Of a DNA stretch of 64,000 bases, positions 1 to 7,289 are shown piece after piece. This DNA comes from Nocardia sp. alder85J (lineage in GTDB: Bacteria > Actinomycetota > Actinomycetes > Mycobacteriales > Mycobacteriaceae). Each line of letters starts with the position of its first letter. The stretch's first letter is position 1. The translations under genes were made by a program, and so were the position numbers. The notes under the pieces were generated by a model. That model was not told where the DNA came from and did not search any database. It saw only the letters and a list, made by a program, of their open reading frames with translations. Location: positions 1-64,000 of the forward strand of contig NZ_JAIUCZ020000006.1 of assembly GCF_020176955.2 (NCBI RefSeq). The letters run 5' to 3'.

Positions 1-116
1 GCTGCTACCGGTGACGATCTGCTCGCCGACGACGAACAGCTCGCACGATTCGTCCCCGGCGCACGGGCGGAGGTCGCCGCGCCGCCCGGTGTGACGCCGG
101 CCCGTGCGGCCCGGCG
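1..116. other. Window edge, no assignable gene
   Basis: The first 116 bases precede the stop of the sigma-factor gene. Two frames stay open with high third-position GC: plus frame 2, ending at TGA 92-94, and a minus frame that could start at GTG 120 and would overlap the sigma-factor stop by four bases. The segment is too short to decide between them, and neither translation is recognisable. Confidence 0.4.
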
Positions 117-120
117 TCAC
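91..120. terminator. Hairpin at the 3' end of the sigma-factor gene
   Basis: A perfect 10-bp inverted repeat (GTGACGCCGG / CCGGCGTCAC) with a 10-base loop overlaps the stop codon of the sigma-factor gene at 117-119. There is no T-run. It is probably a GC-rich hairpin terminator, or one shared with a gene lying to the left of the window. Confidence 0.5.
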
Positions 121-953
121 GCCACGTGCGTGAGCGCCGGCAGCGCCTGCTCGCGCAGCCCGGCCAGGGTGCGCGAGAGCAGGCGGGAGACCTGCATCTG
201 CGAGACGCCGATCTCGCGGGCGATCTCGGCCTGGGTCTTGCCGTGGCCGTAGCGCATGATCAGGATGCGGCGTTCGCGCTCGGGCAGCGCCGCCAGCAGC
301 GGAGCCGCGGTCAGCGTCTCCTCCACCAGGGTGAAGCCGTTCTCCTCGACAGCCAGCTTCTCGAGCTGGGAGACCGGCCGGTCGCCGCCGTCGTCACCGC
401 CGCCGGAATCGGAATCCAGGGAATCGGTGGTGTAGCAGTTGCTCGCGATCAGCGCCTGGGTGACCTCGCCCGGCTCGATGCCGAGTTCGTCGGCCAGTTG
501 CTGCGCGGTGGGCGAATGGCCCAGCCGCTGCGACAGCTCCGGCACGACGGTGGTCAGGCGCTGCTGGATCTCCTTGATCCGCCGGGGTACCCGCACCGCC
601 CAGGTGCTGTCCCGGAAGTAGCGCCGGACCTCACCCATGATCGTGGGCACCGCGAACGACAGGAACGGAGCCCCGTTACCCGGATCGAACCGGTCGACGG
701 CCAGGATGACCCCGACCGCGGCGATCTGGGCCAGGTCGTCGAAGTCGACGCCGCGGCCACTGTAACGACGAGCGATGTGCTCACCCAGCGGCAGGCACCT
801 CGCGATGATCTCCGACCGCAACCGATCGTGCTCGATGCTGTCGGAGGGAAGATCGGCCAGCTTCGTCAGCCAGGGCTCGATGTCGTCGTATGAATCGCCC
901 TTGCTCTTGTCGCGGACAGATGCTCCGGTGCGAGCCGCGTATTCATTGGACAT
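117..953 (-). CDS. SigB/SigF-family RNA polymerase sigma factor
   Basis: A 278-residue alternative sigma factor that directs RNA polymerase to general-stress promoters. Region 2 is clear around residues 50-120 (RCLPLGEHIARRYSGRG, FDDLAQIAAVGVILAVDRFD, PTIMGEVRRYFRD). Region 3 lies around 125-170. Region 4 closes the protein with the helix-turn-helix TQAEIAREIGVSQMQVSR. This is the typical length and layout of actinobacterial SigF/SigB proteins, whose activity is normally held down by an RsbW-like anti-sigma factor. Two such ATPases and a STAS antagonist lie within 7 kb. A weak SigB-type promoter (999-1024) lies upstream, so the gene may regulate itself. The family call is firm; which anti-sigma factor is the partner is inferred. 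Confidence 0.93.
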   Translation of the reverse strand: MSNEYAARTGASVRDKSKGDSYDDIEPWLTKLADLPSDSIEHDRLRSEIIARCLPLGEHIARRYSGRGVDFDDLAQIAAVGVILAVDRFDPGNGAPFLSFAVPTIMGEVRRYFRDSTWAVRVPRRIKEIQQRLTTVVPELSQRLGHSPTAQQLADELGIEPGEVTQALIASNCYTTDSLDSDSGGGDDGGDRPVSQLEKLAVEENGFTLVEETLTAAPLLAALPERERRILIMRYGHGKTQAEIAREIGVSQMQVSRLLSRTLAGLREQALPALTHVA

Positions 954-1297
954 ACCAATTCCTCACTGTGGGATCCGAGGATTCCGTGTATTGGTTCGTT
1001 ACCCAGTCCGCCGCGTCGGAATCCTGCACTGTGACGAGCGACACAGATCATTGTCTGTTTATGCAGGTCACCCGTCCGGCATTCCCCCGCCGTCGCGGCG
1101 ATGGATCACAGTCGTATCTCTTTCGTCATCCGAAAGCCGCGGATACCCACTCCTCCGGGCTCGAAACAGCCGCCGGGAAGAAATCCGCCGCACGTGGTGA
1201 TCCCGTCCGGCCACCGACCCGCACCACGCGTTTCACCACCGCTCGCGGGGGCATCCGGACCTCGGAAGTCGCCACCCACCGGAAGGAGTTGCCTTCG
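954..1297. other. Divergent intergenic region
   Basis: These 344 bases separate the divergent sigma-factor gene and the membrane-protein gene at 1298. They hold the possible SigB-type promoter described above and an 8-bp inverted repeat, GGATTCCG at 979-986 with CGGAATCC at 1017-1024. Overlapping plus-strand frames run through, but none has a convincing start or recognisable content. No RNA gene is seen. Confidence 0.5.
999..1024 (-). promoter_or_regulatory. Possible SigB-type promoter of the sigma-factor gene
   Basis: On the minus strand the sequence reads GGAT-N16-GGGTAA, with the -10-like element at 1004-999, about 45 bases upstream of the ATG. It fits the loose actinobacterial SigB/SigF pattern GNNT-N14-16-GGGTA(A/C/T). 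The -35 part is degenerate and lies within an inverted repeat (979-986 with 1017-1024), so the call is tentative. Confidence 0.35.
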
Positions 1298-1552
1298 ATG
1301 ACCGCACCGTCACCGACCCCGCCCGCCGCCACCCCACCCGGACCGCCGGACGCCCTCCTCGACACCATCGACTGGCCCGGTGTGCTGCTCCTGCTGCTCG
1401 GTGTCGCGACGATGGCCTGGACGGTCACCGGCGGCGCCGCACCCCGGGTGCTGGGCGGCTCAGTGGCCACCGCGGTCGCGCTGGTGGCGGGTGTCGCCTG
1501 GATCGGCGCCGAATACGTGCGCTGCCGCTCGCGGCGGGAGCGGCGGTCGTGA
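1298..1552 (+). CDS. Small two-helix membrane protein
   Basis: An 84-residue protein with a proline-rich N-terminus and two hydrophobic stretches (about residues 28-45 and 50-70), ending in a basic tail rich in Arg. ATG 1298 was chosen because a good ribosome-binding site (GGAAGGAG, 1281-1288) precedes it; the open frame extends much further upstream without one. The stop overlaps the start of the next gene (GTGA, 1549-1552), so the two are likely translated together. I do not recognise the family. It is probably a small inner-membrane protein acting with the neighbouring lipoprotein. Confidence 0.6.
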   Translation: MTAPSPTPPAATPPGPPDALLDTIDWPGVLLLLLGVATMAWTVTGGAAPRVLGGSVATAVALVAGVAWIGAEYVRCRSRRERRS

Positions 1553-1866
1553 GGCGCGGGCCCGCCGCCGCGGCGGCCGCCCTCGCCCTGACCACGCTGC
1601 TGCTCGGCGGCTGCGACAAGGCGAAGGAAGCGGTCAACAAGGGCGGCGACACCCCCTGCTCGGAGTTCACCGCCCAGGATCAGGACAAGCAGCGGGTGAC
1701 CGTCCGAAAATACCTCCAGAACGACACCAAGGTCACCGAGACGCCCTCCCCCGACACCGTCGACGCCGCCATCGGCGCCATCACGCTGATGTGCAAGGCG
1801 CAGGCCAACCCCGACACCCCCATTCGCAACGCCGATCTGTCCGGCATCCTCATCCCGAAGAAGTAG
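1549..1866 (+). CDS. Small lipoprotein, possibly HdeA-like
   Basis: A 105-residue exported protein. The signal peptide is followed by a lipobox ending LGGC, so Cys22 is the predicted lipidated residue. The mature part starts with charged residues and carries two further cysteines, in TPCSEF and LMCKAQANPD. This spacing and the short helical body resemble the HdeA-type acid-stress chaperone domain known from actinobacterial lipoproteins, but the similarity is weak by eye. The GTG start overlaps the preceding stop by four bases, which suggests co-expression. The placement beside a general-stress cluster fits an envelope stress role, but that is inference. Confidence 0.65.
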   Translation: MRRGPAAAAAALALTTLLLGGCDKAKEAVNKGGDTPCSEFTAQDQDKQRVTVRKYLQNDTKVTETPSPDTVDAAIGAITLMCKAQANPDTPIRNADLSGILIPKK

Positions 1867-2103
1867 CCCGGACCGGCCGGTACCGTGCCGGTCCCGGGAC
1901 GTTTGCTGCGCGTGCGACACAACATCGGATACGATCTGACTGCCTCGTGGTCCAGAAACCGGCCGCGGGGCTGTCCTTTGCGCTGTGCGCATCGCGGGTG
2001 ATGGGAGTCCATGCGTTGCCGAAACCGGCAAGCCGCGAGCCGGTGTCCGTCGAATCCGCTGCCCGGCCGGCGGAATACATGTCCTGCGCCGGCCGCGGCC
2101 GGG

Positions 2104-3324
2104 GTGGTGCCCGTGTGGCCTGACACACCCGACGGCACCGGCGGCACCACGGCCACCCGGGCCGACGTCCTGCTGATCGAGGACGATCCCGCCGATGCGC
2201 TGCTGGTGGAGGCGCTGGTCGAGGACGGCGACCTGAGCATCCGGCTGGACTGGGTGCGGTCGATGTCCGAGGCCGCCGAGCACCTGCGCGAGCGCACCCC
2301 CGACTGCGTCCTGCTGGACCTGAACCTGCCCGACGCGCAGGGCCTGGAAGCGCTGGGCCGGGTGCGAGCCCTGTCCGAAGCCGCGGTGGTCGTGCTCACC
2401 GGCCTCGACGAGAAACTCGTCGGCCTGGCCGCGATGGCCGCCGGCGCGCAGGATTACCTGGTCAAGGGCCGGGTCGAGCCCGACCTGCTGGGCCGCGCGG
2501 TCCGCTACGCCGTCCAGCGCAAACAGGCCGAGCGCACCAGCGCCGCACTCCAGGCCAGTCAGTTGCGGGCCGAGGAGAACGCGCGCCTGGAACGCGGGCT
2601 GCTGCCCACTCCGCTACTGCGGCCCGACGCCGCGGTGGTGGTGGTGCCGCGCTATCGGCCCGGCCGCGCCCACGCGCTGCTGGGCGGCGACTTCTACGAC
2701 GTGGTCGAGGACCCCGACGGCACGGTGCACGCCGTCATCGGTGATGTGTCCGGGCACGGTCCCGACGCCGCCGCGACCGGGGTCGCCCTGCGACTGGCAT
2801 GGCGTACGTTGGTACTGAGCGGCGTCACGGGGGCACGGCAGTTGCAGCTGATGGAGGAGGTGTTGCTGGCGGAACGCTCCGATCGGCAGACCTTCGCCAC
2901 CGCCACCGCCCTCACGCTGTCGGCCACCGAGCACACCGCCCGGGTGCTGCGTGCGGGTCATCCCGGCGCGCTGGTGCACTCCGCCGGCGGCTGGGAGTGG
3001 GTCGAGGTCCCCGGCGGACCGGCGCTGGGCTTCGGCGCCGGCGACCGCGCGGGCTGGCCCGAGACCGCCCTGCCCCTGCCGGCGGATGCGGCGCTGGCCC
3101 TGTTCACGGACGGATTGTTCGAGGGCTGCATCGATCGGAACCGGGGCCGGCTCGGCGAGGAAGGGCTGCTCGCGCTGGCGCGTTCCGTCCCCGCCGACGA
3201 GCCGGACGAATTCCTGGACGCGCTGATCAACCGGGTCGAGGGCCTCGCGGCGCCGTCCGGCGGTCTCGACGACGATGTCGCGATCCTCTACCTCCACTGG
3301 CGACGACACCGAACGGCACCATGA
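2104..3324 (+). CDS. Response regulator with PP2C-type (SpoIIE/RsbU) phosphatase output
   Basis: About 406 residues. The N-terminal receiver domain (about 20-140) has the acidic pair EDD, phosphoacceptor Asp72 in LLDLNLPD, and the lysine in YLVKG. A short coiled linker leads to a PP2C-like serine phosphatase domain with GGDFYD, GDVSGHGPDAA, GHPGA and the closing DDVAIL. Proteins of this plan dephosphorylate STAS anti-sigma antagonists and so release a sigma factor; a STAS protein is encoded 2 kb away. The frame is open from 2011, but the residues coded before 2104 look non-native. GTG 2104, 2107 or 2113 is more likely, and the exact start is uncertain. The stop overlaps the kinase start (ATGA), giving translational coupling. 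Confidence 0.88.
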   Translation: MVPVWPDTPDGTGGTTATRADVLLIEDDPADALLVEALVEDGDLSIRLDWVRSMSEAAEHLRERTPDCVLLDLNLPDAQGLEALGRVRALSEAAVVVLTGLDEKLVGLAAMAAGAQDYLVKGRVEPDLLGRAVRYAVQRKQAERTSAALQASQLRAEENARLERGLLPTPLLRPDAAVVVVPRYRPGRAHALLGGDFYDVVEDPDGTVHAVIGDVSGHGPDAAATGVALRLAWRTLVLSGVTGARQLQLMEEVLLAERSDRQTFATATALTLSATEHTARVLRAGHPGALVHSAGGWEWVEVPGGPALGFGAGDRAGWPETALPLPADAALALFTDGLFEGCIDRNRGRLGEEGLLALARSVPADEPDEFLDALINRVEGLAAPSGGLDDDVAILYLHWRRHRTAP

Positions 3325-4943
3325 CAGCAGACGAACCACCTGAACCGCGTAATCCGGCCGGTCGGCTCACCACCCGCGCCTGGTTCCAGGCCGTGCTCGG
3401 CGCGATGATTCTCGTGGTCGTCCTCGGCGCCGTGCTGGGCGGGCGCGTGATCTCGACCACGGCTCGAGCCAGCGATCAGCTGCTGGATCGGTCGCTGCCC
3501 GCGCAACGGGAGGCCCTGCGCTTCCAGTCCGCCCTGCTCGATCAGGAAACAGGTGTCCGCGGTTTCGTGATCACCGGGCAGCCGCAGTTCCTCGACCCCT
3601 ACAACCAGGGCGTCACCGCCGAACACGACGCGGCCCAGCAATTGCGGAGCCTGGTGACCGGCGACCAACAGTCGACGACCGATCTCGACGACATCGAGAC
3701 CGCCGTCCAGCGCTGGCGCACCGCGTACGTCCTGCCTCTGATCGCCTCCCCCGCCGTGGCCCGCGCGCAGGGCGACACCGACGCGGTACAGGGCAAACGC
3801 GATTTCGACGGCATCCGTGAGCTGTTCGCGCAACAGAACCGGCACCTGGCGGACGAGGTCACCACCGATTCCACGCAGCTGCACCGTTCCCGCAGTGTGC
3901 GCGACGGCATCCTGCTGGGACTGCTGGCCATCTACCTGGCCACCGGATTCATCCTGCTGGTGCTGGTCCGCCGTCTCGTCGTGCGGCCGCTGGCCGATCT
4001 CACCGACGCCTCCCGCCGAGTCTCCGACGGCGACTTCACCTTTCACATCGACGTGCACGGCCCGGCCGACGTCGCCGCGGTCGCGACTGCGGTGGAGGAG
4101 ATGCGCCGGCGCATCGTCGCGGAACTGGACTCGTCGCGGGTCCAGGAGACCCGGTTGCAGGAACAGCAGACCTTCCTGCACGCGCAGGCCGCCGAATTGC
4201 GGCGCTCCAACGCGGAATTGGAGCAGTTCGCCTACGTCGCCTCGCACGACCTCCAGGAACCGCTGCGCAAGGTGGCCTCGTTCTGCCAGCTGCTGGAGAA
4301 GCGCTACGGCGACAAACTCGACGACCGGGCCACCCAGTACATCGCCTATGCCGTCGACGGCGCCAAACGCATGCAGGTGCTCATCAACGATCTGCTGAGC
4401 TTCTCGCGGGTGGGCCGGATGACCGACGACACCGTGCCGATCGACCTGGCCCAGCCGCTGGATCGCGCCCTGGCCAACCTCGCGACCGCCATCGACGACA
4501 GCGGCGCACACGTCGAGCGCCCGGACGAGCTACCCCGGATCGAGGGTGTGCCGGTACTGTTGACCATGTTGTGGCAGAACCTGATCGGCAACGCCATCAA
4601 GTTCCGCGCCGGCGACCGCCCCCCCGAGATCCGGATCACCTGCGAGCCGGCCGAACCGGGCTGGCAGTTCACCGTGGAGGACAACGGGATCGGCATCGAG
4701 CCGCAATTCACCGACAAGGTGTTCGTCATCTTCCAGCGCCTGCACAACCGCGACGAATACGGCGGCACCGGGATCGGCCTGGCCATGGCGAAGAAGATCG
4801 TCGAACACCACGGCGGCCGGATCTGGATCGACACCGAGTACACCACCGGCACCCGTATCTGCTTCACCCTGGTCGGATCCACCCCGGCGCCCGAAATCCG
4901 CACCGCCCTGACCGATCACGACAGCGAAGGACCTCGCCCATGA
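3321..4943 (+). CDS. CHASE3-HAMP sensor histidine kinase
   Basis: A 540-residue membrane kinase. Transmembrane helix 1 spans about 22-43. An extracytoplasmic CHASE3 domain follows (about 50-185, with the family motif QETGVRGF). Helix 2 lies at about 197-217, then HAMP, a coiled coil, and HisKA with the phosphorylated His309 in SHDLQEPLRK. The C-terminal ATPase has the N box (NLIGNAIKF), G1 (DNGIGI) and G2 (GTGIGLA). The DLQEPLR form is shared with phytochrome-like kinases that pair with single-domain regulators. ATG 3321 overlaps the previous stop, and the stop overlaps the following regulator gene, so three signalling proteins come from one coupled message. The signal sensed is unknown. Confidence 0.92.
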   Translation: MTADEPPEPRNPAGRLTTRAWFQAVLGAMILVVVLGAVLGGRVISTTARASDQLLDRSLPAQREALRFQSALLDQETGVRGFVITGQPQFLDPYNQGVTAEHDAAQQLRSLVTGDQQSTTDLDDIETAVQRWRTAYVLPLIASPAVARAQGDTDAVQGKRDFDGIRELFAQQNRHLADEVTTDSTQLHRSRSVRDGILLGLLAIYLATGFILLVLVRRLVVRPLADLTDASRRVSDGDFTFHIDVHGPADVAAVATAVEEMRRRIVAELDSSRVQETRLQEQQTFLHAQAAELRRSNAELEQFAYVASHDLQEPLRKVASFCQLLEKRYGDKLDDRATQYIAYAVDGAKRMQVLINDLLSFSRVGRMTDDTVPIDLAQPLDRALANLATAIDDSGAHVERPDELPRIEGVPVLLTMLWQNLIGNAIKFRAGDRPPEIRITCEPAEPGWQFTVEDNGIGIEPQFTDKVFVIFQRLHNRDEYGGTGIGLAMAKKIVEHHGGRIWIDTEYTTGTRICFTLVGSTPAPEIRTALTDHDSEGPRP

Positions 4944-5386
4944 CCAGTCCCGCCCAGCCGATCGATATCCTCCTGGTCGAGGACGATCCCGCCGACGAGC
5001 TGATGACACGGGAAGCCTTCCAGGACAACAAGATCGGTAACACGCTGCACGTCTGCACCGACGGCGAGAAGGCCCTGGAGTTCCTGTACCGGCGCGGCGA
5101 GTACACCGACGCCCGCCGCCCGGATCTGATCCTGCTCGATCTCAACCTGCCCAAATACGACGGGCGCGACGTGCTCGCCCGGATCAAGGCGGACCCGGAT
5201 CTGGCGTCCATCCCGGTCGTCGTGCTCACCACCTCGGCGGCCGAGGAGGACATCCTGCGCAGCTACGAACTGCACGCCAACGCGTACGTCACCAAACCGG
5301 TCGATCTGGACCAGTTCGTCGCCGCCATCAAACAGATCGACGACTTCTTCGTCCAGGTGGTGCGGCTGCCCCGCGGTCGGCGGTGA
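4940..5386 (+). CDS. Single-domain response regulator (Rcp1-like)
   Basis: A 148-residue receiver with no output domain. It shows EDDPAD, phosphoacceptor Asp67 in LLDLNLP, Thr in LTTSA and Lys in VTKPVD. Rcp1-type regulators accept phosphate from DLQEPLR kinases, such as the one encoded immediately upstream, and usually act as phosphate carriers or by protein-protein contact. ATG 4940 overlaps the kinase stop (ATGA). The stop codon lies inside the first copy of a 26-bp tandem repeat. It may relay phosphate to, or compete with, the receiver-PP2C protein encoded first in this operon; that link is inferred. Confidence 0.9.
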   Translation: MTSPAQPIDILLVEDDPADELMTREAFQDNKIGNTLHVCTDGEKALEFLYRRGEYTDARRPDLILLDLNLPKYDGRDVLARIKADPDLASIPVVVLTTSAAEEDILRSYELHANAYVTKPVDLDQFVAAIKQIDDFFVQVVRLPRGRR

Positions 5387-5439
5387 ACGAATGGCCGCTG
5401 CCGCGGCGGTGAACGAATGGCCGCTGCCGCGGCGGTGAA
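5379..5439. repeat. 26-bp tandem repeat, 2.3 copies
   Basis: The unit starting GGCGGTGAACGAATGGC is present exactly twice (5379-5404 and 5405-5430), followed by a 9-base partial copy. The first copy contains the stop codon of the response-regulator gene, so the duplication extends the spacer between two convergent genes. It is too short and too few to be a CRISPR array; it is a slippage-type duplication. Confidence 0.9.
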
Positions 5440-5441
5440 TC

Positions 5442-5807
5442 TCAGACCGCGGACCCGGGCCCGGCCAGCGCCTGGTCGAGGGAGTCGAACAGGTCCAGGA
5501 TCTTGTCCAGCCCGGTCACCTCGAGCGGCCGGCGCACCTGCGCCGAGACCACGACGCGCAGCCGGTCGCCACCGAGCTGTTCGGAGGCGGCCAGCAGCAC
5601 GCTCAGCCCCACCGAACCCATGAAATCGACCCCGGACAGGTCGACGATCGGAGCGAACCCCTCCGCGCCGACGGCCTCGAGCGCGGCGCTCAACTGTGGT
5701 GCGGAGGTGATATCGATCTCCCCCTGGGCAGCCACCACCACGATGTCACCGTGGTGACGCTGCGACACGGTCAGCAGTTGCGAAACTCCGCCGTCGCTCA
5801 CGGTCAC
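5442..5807 (-). CDS. STAS-domain anti-sigma factor antagonist
   Basis: A 121-residue single STAS domain of the SpoIIAA/RsbV kind. The conserved strand-helix element VDLSGVDFMGSVGLSVL carries the expected phosphorylatable serine (Ser65). In partner switching, the unphosphorylated antagonist binds an RsbW-type anti-sigma ATPase and frees the sigma factor; a PP2C phosphatase reverses its phosphorylation. All these partners are encoded within 7 kb here. It is convergent with the response-regulator gene. A possible SigB-type promoter lies 79 bases upstream. The family call is firm; pairing with the local sigma factor is inference from position. Confidence 0.9.
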   Translation of the reverse strand: MTVSDGGVSQLLTVSQRHHGDIVVVAAQGEIDITSAPQLSAALEAVGAEGFAPIVDLSGVDFMGSVGLSVLLAASEQLGGDRLRVVVSAQVRRPLEVTGLDKILDLFDSLDQALAGPGSAV

Positions 5808-5885
5808 TTCCTCTCTGTCGTTCCCGGCCGGTCGGCCGTGGGCCGACCCGTCGTGTCGTCGATCCGGCAGTCGCCCGGCATCGGC

Positions 5886-5910
5886 TTACCCGTTTCCGCG
5901 CCGTCGAATC
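5886..5910 (-). promoter_or_regulatory. Possible SigB-type promoter of the STAS gene
   Basis: On the minus strand the sequence reads GATT-N15-GGGTAA, with the -10-like element at 5891-5886, 79 bases before the STAS gene start. It matches the loose GNNT-N14-16-GGGTA pattern. The -35 half is permissive, so on its own this is weak evidence; recurrence in the same cluster adds support. Confidence 0.35.
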
Positions 5911-5956
5911 GGCCGGGCCGATATCGGCTGCCGCCACCCCACTTGTCCGGACCGTC

Positions 5957-5981
5957 GAATAAGTCCGCACCACAAGGGTAT
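5957..5981 (+). promoter_or_regulatory. Possible SigB-type promoter of the RsbW-like gene
   Basis: The plus strand reads GAAT-N15-GGGTAT, with the -10-like element at 5976-5981, 56 bases upstream of the ATG at 6037. The -10 half matches the actinobacterial SigB/SigF consensus exactly; the -35 half is degenerate. Confidence 0.4.
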
Positions 5982-6036
5982 GTCTCCAGGCGTGCAGAGG
6001 TTTCCGAAGGTCGGTGAGCAGAGAGGACTGTGCAGG

Positions 6037-6474
6037 ATGCCAACTGCGCGCTTGCGATGGGTGCAATCCCCGGCTCCGCTCCGACTCACGTTTCCCGCGC
6101 AGCCATCCGCACTGGCGCCCTTGCGGCGGACATTACGCCAATGGCTGACCCAGGCGGGTCTCGGCGCGGACCGTACTGCCGACATGGTACTGGCCGTCAC
6201 CGAGGCGTGCACGAACGCCGTGGAGCACGCCTATGTCGCCGAGCAGCCGGAGGCGGGCACGATCCGCGTCGACGGCGAACTGCTCGGTGAGGTGCTGCGG
6301 ATCACGATCGTCGACGGCGGTCACTGGAAGACGGCCGACAGCGATCCGAACACGCTCCGCGGACGCGGCCTCGCGATCATGCGCGCGGTGGTCCCGGACA
6401 CGTTCATCTCGACGAGTCCGGCGGGGACGACCGTGGAACTGCGGGCGACCGTGGAACTGCACGCCCTGCACTGA
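6037..6474 (+). CDS. RsbW-like anti-sigma factor ATP-binding protein
   Basis: A 145-residue GHKL-type serine kinase/anti-sigma domain. The N box is TEACTNAVEHAY, the G1 box IVDGGHWK and the G2 box GRGLAIMRAVVP. Such proteins bind a SigB/SigF-type factor or phosphorylate a STAS antagonist. ATG 6037 is preferred because GAGAGGA lies about 10 bases upstream; the frame opens earlier at 5980, but that stretch contains the possible promoter. It is divergent from the STAS gene. The ATP-binding residues are intact, unlike the second anti-sigma protein at 6568, which suggests this one has the active kinase role. Confidence 0.88.
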   Translation: MPTARLRWVQSPAPLRLTFPAQPSALAPLRRTLRQWLTQAGLGADRTADMVLAVTEACTNAVEHAYVAEQPEAGTIRVDGELLGEVLRITIVDGGHWKTADSDPNTLRGRGLAIMRAVVPDTFISTSPAGTTVELRATVELHALH

Positions 6475-6567
6475 GCCGCGATCGCGCGCGCTGCTGTGCG
6501 GTGCCGGCCGATCGGGACCACGGGTCCGAGGCGGACGGCCCGCGGGGAACGGTCTCACCGGGACGGC

Positions 6568-6975
6568 TCAGAAATCGTCCACGTCACGTTGCCGCGCGAA
6601 CCGCACGACCACGGGATAACCGCCGAGGTCCGGATCGAAGGGCCCGCAGGAGGTCTCGAGCCGGTCGGTCAGCGCCGCCACGATGTGCCGGCCGAAGCTG
6701 TCGTCCTCCAGCGCGGTCTCGGTCCGCGCCACCAGCGACACCCGCACGTCCACACCGTGGGCGTCGTATCGTATCTCGCATTCGATCTGCCGGCCCGAAT
6801 CGGCGGCGAGGATCAGCGCGGTGGCGACCTCGTCCAGCGCCACCCGGACATCGGTGACCACATCGAGTGTGAAATCCGCTGTGAGCAGTACAGTTTCGGC
6901 GACAGCACGCAACATGGACAACTGCCCCACCACGGCCGGCACCCGCGACCGGAACTCGCCGAGATAGGCCGGCAT
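6568..6975 (-). CDS. Degenerate RsbW/UsfX-like anti-sigma factor
   Basis: A 135-residue GHKL-like protein. The helix VRVALDEVATALI corresponds to the N box but lacks the metal-binding asparagine, as in mycobacterial UsfX/RsbW. The segment SFGRHIVAALTDRL matches the UsfX C-terminal half. The frame opens at 7254, but a strong SigB/SigF-type promoter (7199-7175) lies inside that extension, so translation must start downstream of it. ATG 6975, preceded by GAGGTGAG, is the best start; a GTG near 7133 is possible. It probably binds the sigma factor without strong kinase activity, but that is inferred from motif loss. Confidence 0.75.
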   Translation of the reverse strand: MPAYLGEFRSRVPAVVGQLSMLRAVAETVLLTADFTLDVVTDVRVALDEVATALILAADSGRQIECEIRYDAHGVDVRVSLVARTETALEDDSFGRHIVAALTDRLETSCGPFDPDLGGYPVVVRFARQRDVDDF

Positions 6976-7289
6976 GCTCACCTCGAAACCCTCGGCGGCG
7001 GTCTGCGCGTCGCTGTCGCGTCCGGCGCCGCTGCTGCCCGGACCGGTCCCGCCGTTGCCCACCGGCCCGACGCTCCGGAGCCGGCCCCGGCCCGCTCCAC
7101 CGCGCCGCGGTGACCTCCGCGTGTTGTCCACCACCCGATCACAACCTGTTCTGTCCGTCCCGTTTTCCCGAGACGTACCCAACAGGTATCGGGGAAAACG
7201 GCCACGGTCTGCGAATCCGCTCGACGACCCGGCCGGGTCCGATGGTACGGACACCGCGCGCCGTCCGCCGGACCGGGTCCGGTCCGGTA
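6976..7289. other. Leader region holding a SigB/SigF promoter
   Basis: These 314 bases lie between the anti-sigma start at 6975 and the end of the PlsC-like gene at 7290. They contain the promoter at 7199-7175 and an inverted repeat CGTTTTCCC / GGGAAAACG around 7161-7200 that brackets it. The roughly 190-base transcribed leader is open in frame and could extend the anti-sigma protein from an upstream GTG, but the encoded residues are low-complexity. Confidence 0.5.
7175..7199 (-). promoter_or_regulatory. SigB/SigF-type promoter
   Basis: The minus strand reads GTTT-N15-GGGTAC: -35 element at 7199-7196 and -10 element at 7180-7175. This is an essentially exact match to the consensus for actinobacterial SigF/SigB promoters, such as the usfX-sigF promoter of mycobacteria. 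It directs transcription toward the UsfX-like anti-sigma gene, giving a plausible autoregulatory loop with the sigma factor at 117-953. Confidence 0.65.

Noticed and set aside
2799..3320. N-terminal extension of the histidine kinase to 714 residues
   Set aside because: The extension overlaps the phosphatase domain in another frame; ATG 3321 with the ATGA overlap starts exactly before the first membrane helix.
5379..5439. Possible CRISPR repeat
   Set aside because: Copies are directly adjacent with no spacers, and there are only two full copies; no cas genes are present.
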